Below are positions 4,710 through 5,902 of a stretch of 5,902 nucleotides of DNA, in pieces. A program made the translations under genes and the position numbers. The DNA comes from Lachnospiraceae bacterium (lineage in GTDB: Bacteria > Bacillota > Clostridia > Lachnospirales > Lachnospiraceae): the NCBI GenBank assembly GCA_017651385.1, contig JAGCCY010000029.1:1-5902 (forward strand). Direction: 5' to 3'. Below the pieces are notes generated by a model. The model worked only from the letters and a program-made list of their open reading frames with translations. It did no database searches and was not told the origin of the DNA. How positions within the stretch are numbered: position 1 is the stretch's first letter; each line of letters starts with the position of its first letter.

Positions 4710-5902
4710 ATGACCAGTAACCAGGTATCGAATTCAGCTGGCGCAGGACTTGCGGCCTGGATGAATTCAGCACAGTTTACCGGTAAGGTTGAAAAAGCCG
4801 ACTTCTCAAGCTTCATGGAGGCAACCGAAAAGAAGATGCCTGCCGAAGAGGTGAAAACACCTCAGAAGTTAAAGTCATCCGATGATCGGAATGCAGCCTT
4901 GAAAAAAGCAGAAGCAGCCAAAGAACCCGAAAAGGAAATATCAGCCAAACCGGAAGAAAAAACTTCCAGCATTGAGAAGGCGGACTCAAGAGAGCCCAAT
5001 GATACGGAGGTCGGCACTTTAAAAAGTGCGGTCGAAGGTATCGCAAAGGAATATGAAGAAGCTTTCAAAGTAACGGAAGAGGAACTGATCGAAGCATTAA
5101 ACAGTCTCGGATTTAACCTTATGGCACTCTTAAATCCCGAAAATGCAGCCGCTATAGCGATTGAGCTTACCGGAGCGGAAGGTACGATAAGTCTTGTAAC
5201 GGATGAAAATCTCTACAAAATGATAGGCGACCTTGAAGCAAAGGTTAACGAAGCGGTCAAAGGACTTACGGATAAGTTGAACGTCGTTCCCGAAGAGTTC
5301 TTAAGCGTCATCAATGAAGCTGCAAAAGAGCTTCCCGCAAAGGAAGTGACAGCCGATGAACCGAAGCTTATCGAGAACGTATCAGACAAAGGTATCGAGG
5401 TTAGGACAAACTTAAACACCGAAGTTAAGGACGAAGAAAACGCCGAAGTTAAGGACGAGCCGACAGTCGAAGTCAAGAACTTCTCGATCCACAACAACGC
5501 ACAGACAGAAAACAAAAACTCAGATCTCACCGGATCGGATGAGAGCGAAGAGATCGTTGAAAGACCCGCAGCGGATCACATTGAAAGACCTGAAGCGGCA
5601 ACATTCATGGAACAGCTTGTCGAAAGAACAAAAGAAGTTTTGAACACTTCCGAAGTTGATGTAAATTATTCAACGGAACAGACACAGGCGATAATCGATC
5701 AGATCACGGAAAGGATCAAAGTCGAGACTACCCCCGAAACAACCGAGATCAGCTTAAGGCTTCATCCCGAATCGCTCGGCAATGTAAGCGTAAGGATATC
5801 AGCCAATCACGAAGGTGCACTCACAGCTCAGTTCACAGCCCAGAACGAAAGCGTTAAGGCAGTGATCGAAAGCCAGGCAATAGTCTTAAGAGAAGCACTT
5901 GA
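4710..5902 (+). CDS. fliK: Flagellar hook-length control protein FliK (3' truncated by window)
   Basis: FliK is secreted during hook assembly, measures hook length, and triggers the FlhB switch from rod/hook to filament export. The frame stays open for 397 codons to the window edge, so the end is missing. Residues 1-110 are low-complexity, charged and likely disordered. Residues about 111-186 form a more ordered helical segment containing FNLMALLNPENAAA (135-148) and LVTDENLYKMIG (162-173). A second variable linker (about 205-300) holds two sets of 8-residue tandem repeats. The C-terminal FliK_C domain starts near 345 and shows EISLRLHPESLGNVSVRIS (346-364), then a Gly-turn-strand and a helix ending LREAL; LxLxPExLGxVxV is the family hallmark. 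The start is fixed by AGGAGG six bases upstream. The gene may have its own sigma-28-type promoter in the 90-base gap. Expected next downstream is flgD (inference). Confidence 0.95.
   Translation, partial: MTSNQVSNSAGAGLAAWMNSAQFTGKVEKADFSSFMEATEKKMPAEEVKTPQKLKSSDDRNAALKKAEAAKEPEKEISAKPEEKTSSIEKADSREPNDTEVGTLKSAVEGIAKEYEEAFKVTEEELIEALNSLGFNLMALLNPENAAAIAIELTGAEGTISLVTDENLYKMIGDLEAKVNEAVKGLTDKLNVVPEEFLSVINEAAKELPAKEVTADEPKLIENVSDKGIEVRTNLNTEVKDEENAEVKDEPTVEVKNFSIHNNAQTENKNSDLTGSDESEEIVERPAADHIERPEAATFMEQLVERTKEVLNTSEVDVNYSTEQTQAIIDQITERIKVETTPETTEISLRLHPESLGNVSVRISANHEGALTAQFTAQNESVKAVIESQAIVLREAL
5421..5477 (+). repeat. 24-base (8-codon) tandem repeat in the fliK linker
   Basis: Copies begin at 5421, 5445 and 5469, exactly 24 bases apart and in frame. 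The first two share the identical 14-mer GAAGTTAAGGACGA; the third is a partial copy, GAAGTCAAG. The protein reads EVKDEENA, EVKDEPTV, EVKN (residues 238-257). The near-identity at DNA level points to fairly recent slippage or duplication in the disordered ruler part of FliK. Confidence 0.8.
5556..5603 (+). repeat. Second 24-base in-frame duplication in the fliK linker
   Basis: Positions 5556-5579 and 5580-5603 encode VERPAADH and IERPEAAT (residues 283-298). They share TTGAAAGACC (5558-5567 against 5582-5591) and the following GCA/GAA-GCG codons with a few substitutions. It has the same 24-base period as the repeat about 80 bases upstream but an unrelated sequence, and it looks somewhat more diverged. 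Confidence 0.65.

Noticed and set aside
4683..4711. A perfect TTGACA (4683-4688) as the -35 box of a housekeeping promoter for fliK
   Set aside because: At the proper 17-base spacing the -10 position is CTCAAT, a poor match that lies against the fliK start codon, so transcription would begin inside the coding region.
5213..5530. 105-codon open frame on the - strand inside fliK, and similar ones near 4813-5068
   Set aside because: Antisense shadows. The continuous + frame has a strong ribosome binding site and ends in a clear FliK_C domain.

Overview
The window lies inside a bacterial flagellar basal-body and type III export operon. All genes are on the + strand and tightly packed. The order is the end of fliF, then fliG, fliH, fliI, fliJ, a membrane-anchored MotE/YlxF-like gene, and the first ~397 codons of fliK, which runs off the right edge. 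This matches the conserved fla/che operon order of Firmicutes; Bacillus subtilis has ylxF between fliJ and fliK. The moderate GC, strong purine-rich ribosome binding sites, mixed AGA/AGG and CGT arginine codons, and the style of FliH (N-terminal VIDSN segment) and FliK suggest an anaerobic, motile clostridium, most likely a Lachnospiraceae member (Butyrivibrio/Roseburia type). The taxonomic call is inference from protein style and gene order, not from a marker gene.

Layout. Positions 1-72 encode the last 23 residues of the MS-ring protein FliF, the part that docks FliG. fliG (79-1095) encodes the rotor/switch protein. fliH (1088-1939) starts at TTG inside fliG, behind a strong Shine-Dalgarno. 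fliI (1939-3255) overlaps the fliH stop by one base. fliJ (3274-3729) and the MotE-like gene (3753-4619) follow after gaps of 18 and 23 bases. A 90-base gap, the largest in the window, separates the MotE-like gene from fliK (4710 to beyond 5902). No tRNA, rRNA, CRISPR, mobile element or terminator was seen, and no gene-free stretch exceeds 300 bases.

How the genes work together. FliF and FliG build the rotor. FliH, FliI and FliJ form the cytoplasmic ATPase complex that feeds substrates to the export gate. FliK is the exported hook-length ruler that switches the export gate from rod/hook to filament substrates. The MotE-like protein has a basic cytoplasmic coiled coil, one membrane helix and an extracytoplasmic MgtE-N/FliG-like helical repeat domain. 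Its exact role in Gram-positives is not settled.

There is no sign of an undescribed system here. The points most worth a second look are a sigma-28-like promoter in the gap before fliK (overlapping the MotE-like stop codon), two separate 8-residue tandem duplications in FliK, sequence resemblance between the FliG middle domain and the MotE-like C-terminal domain, and the unusual fliH start.
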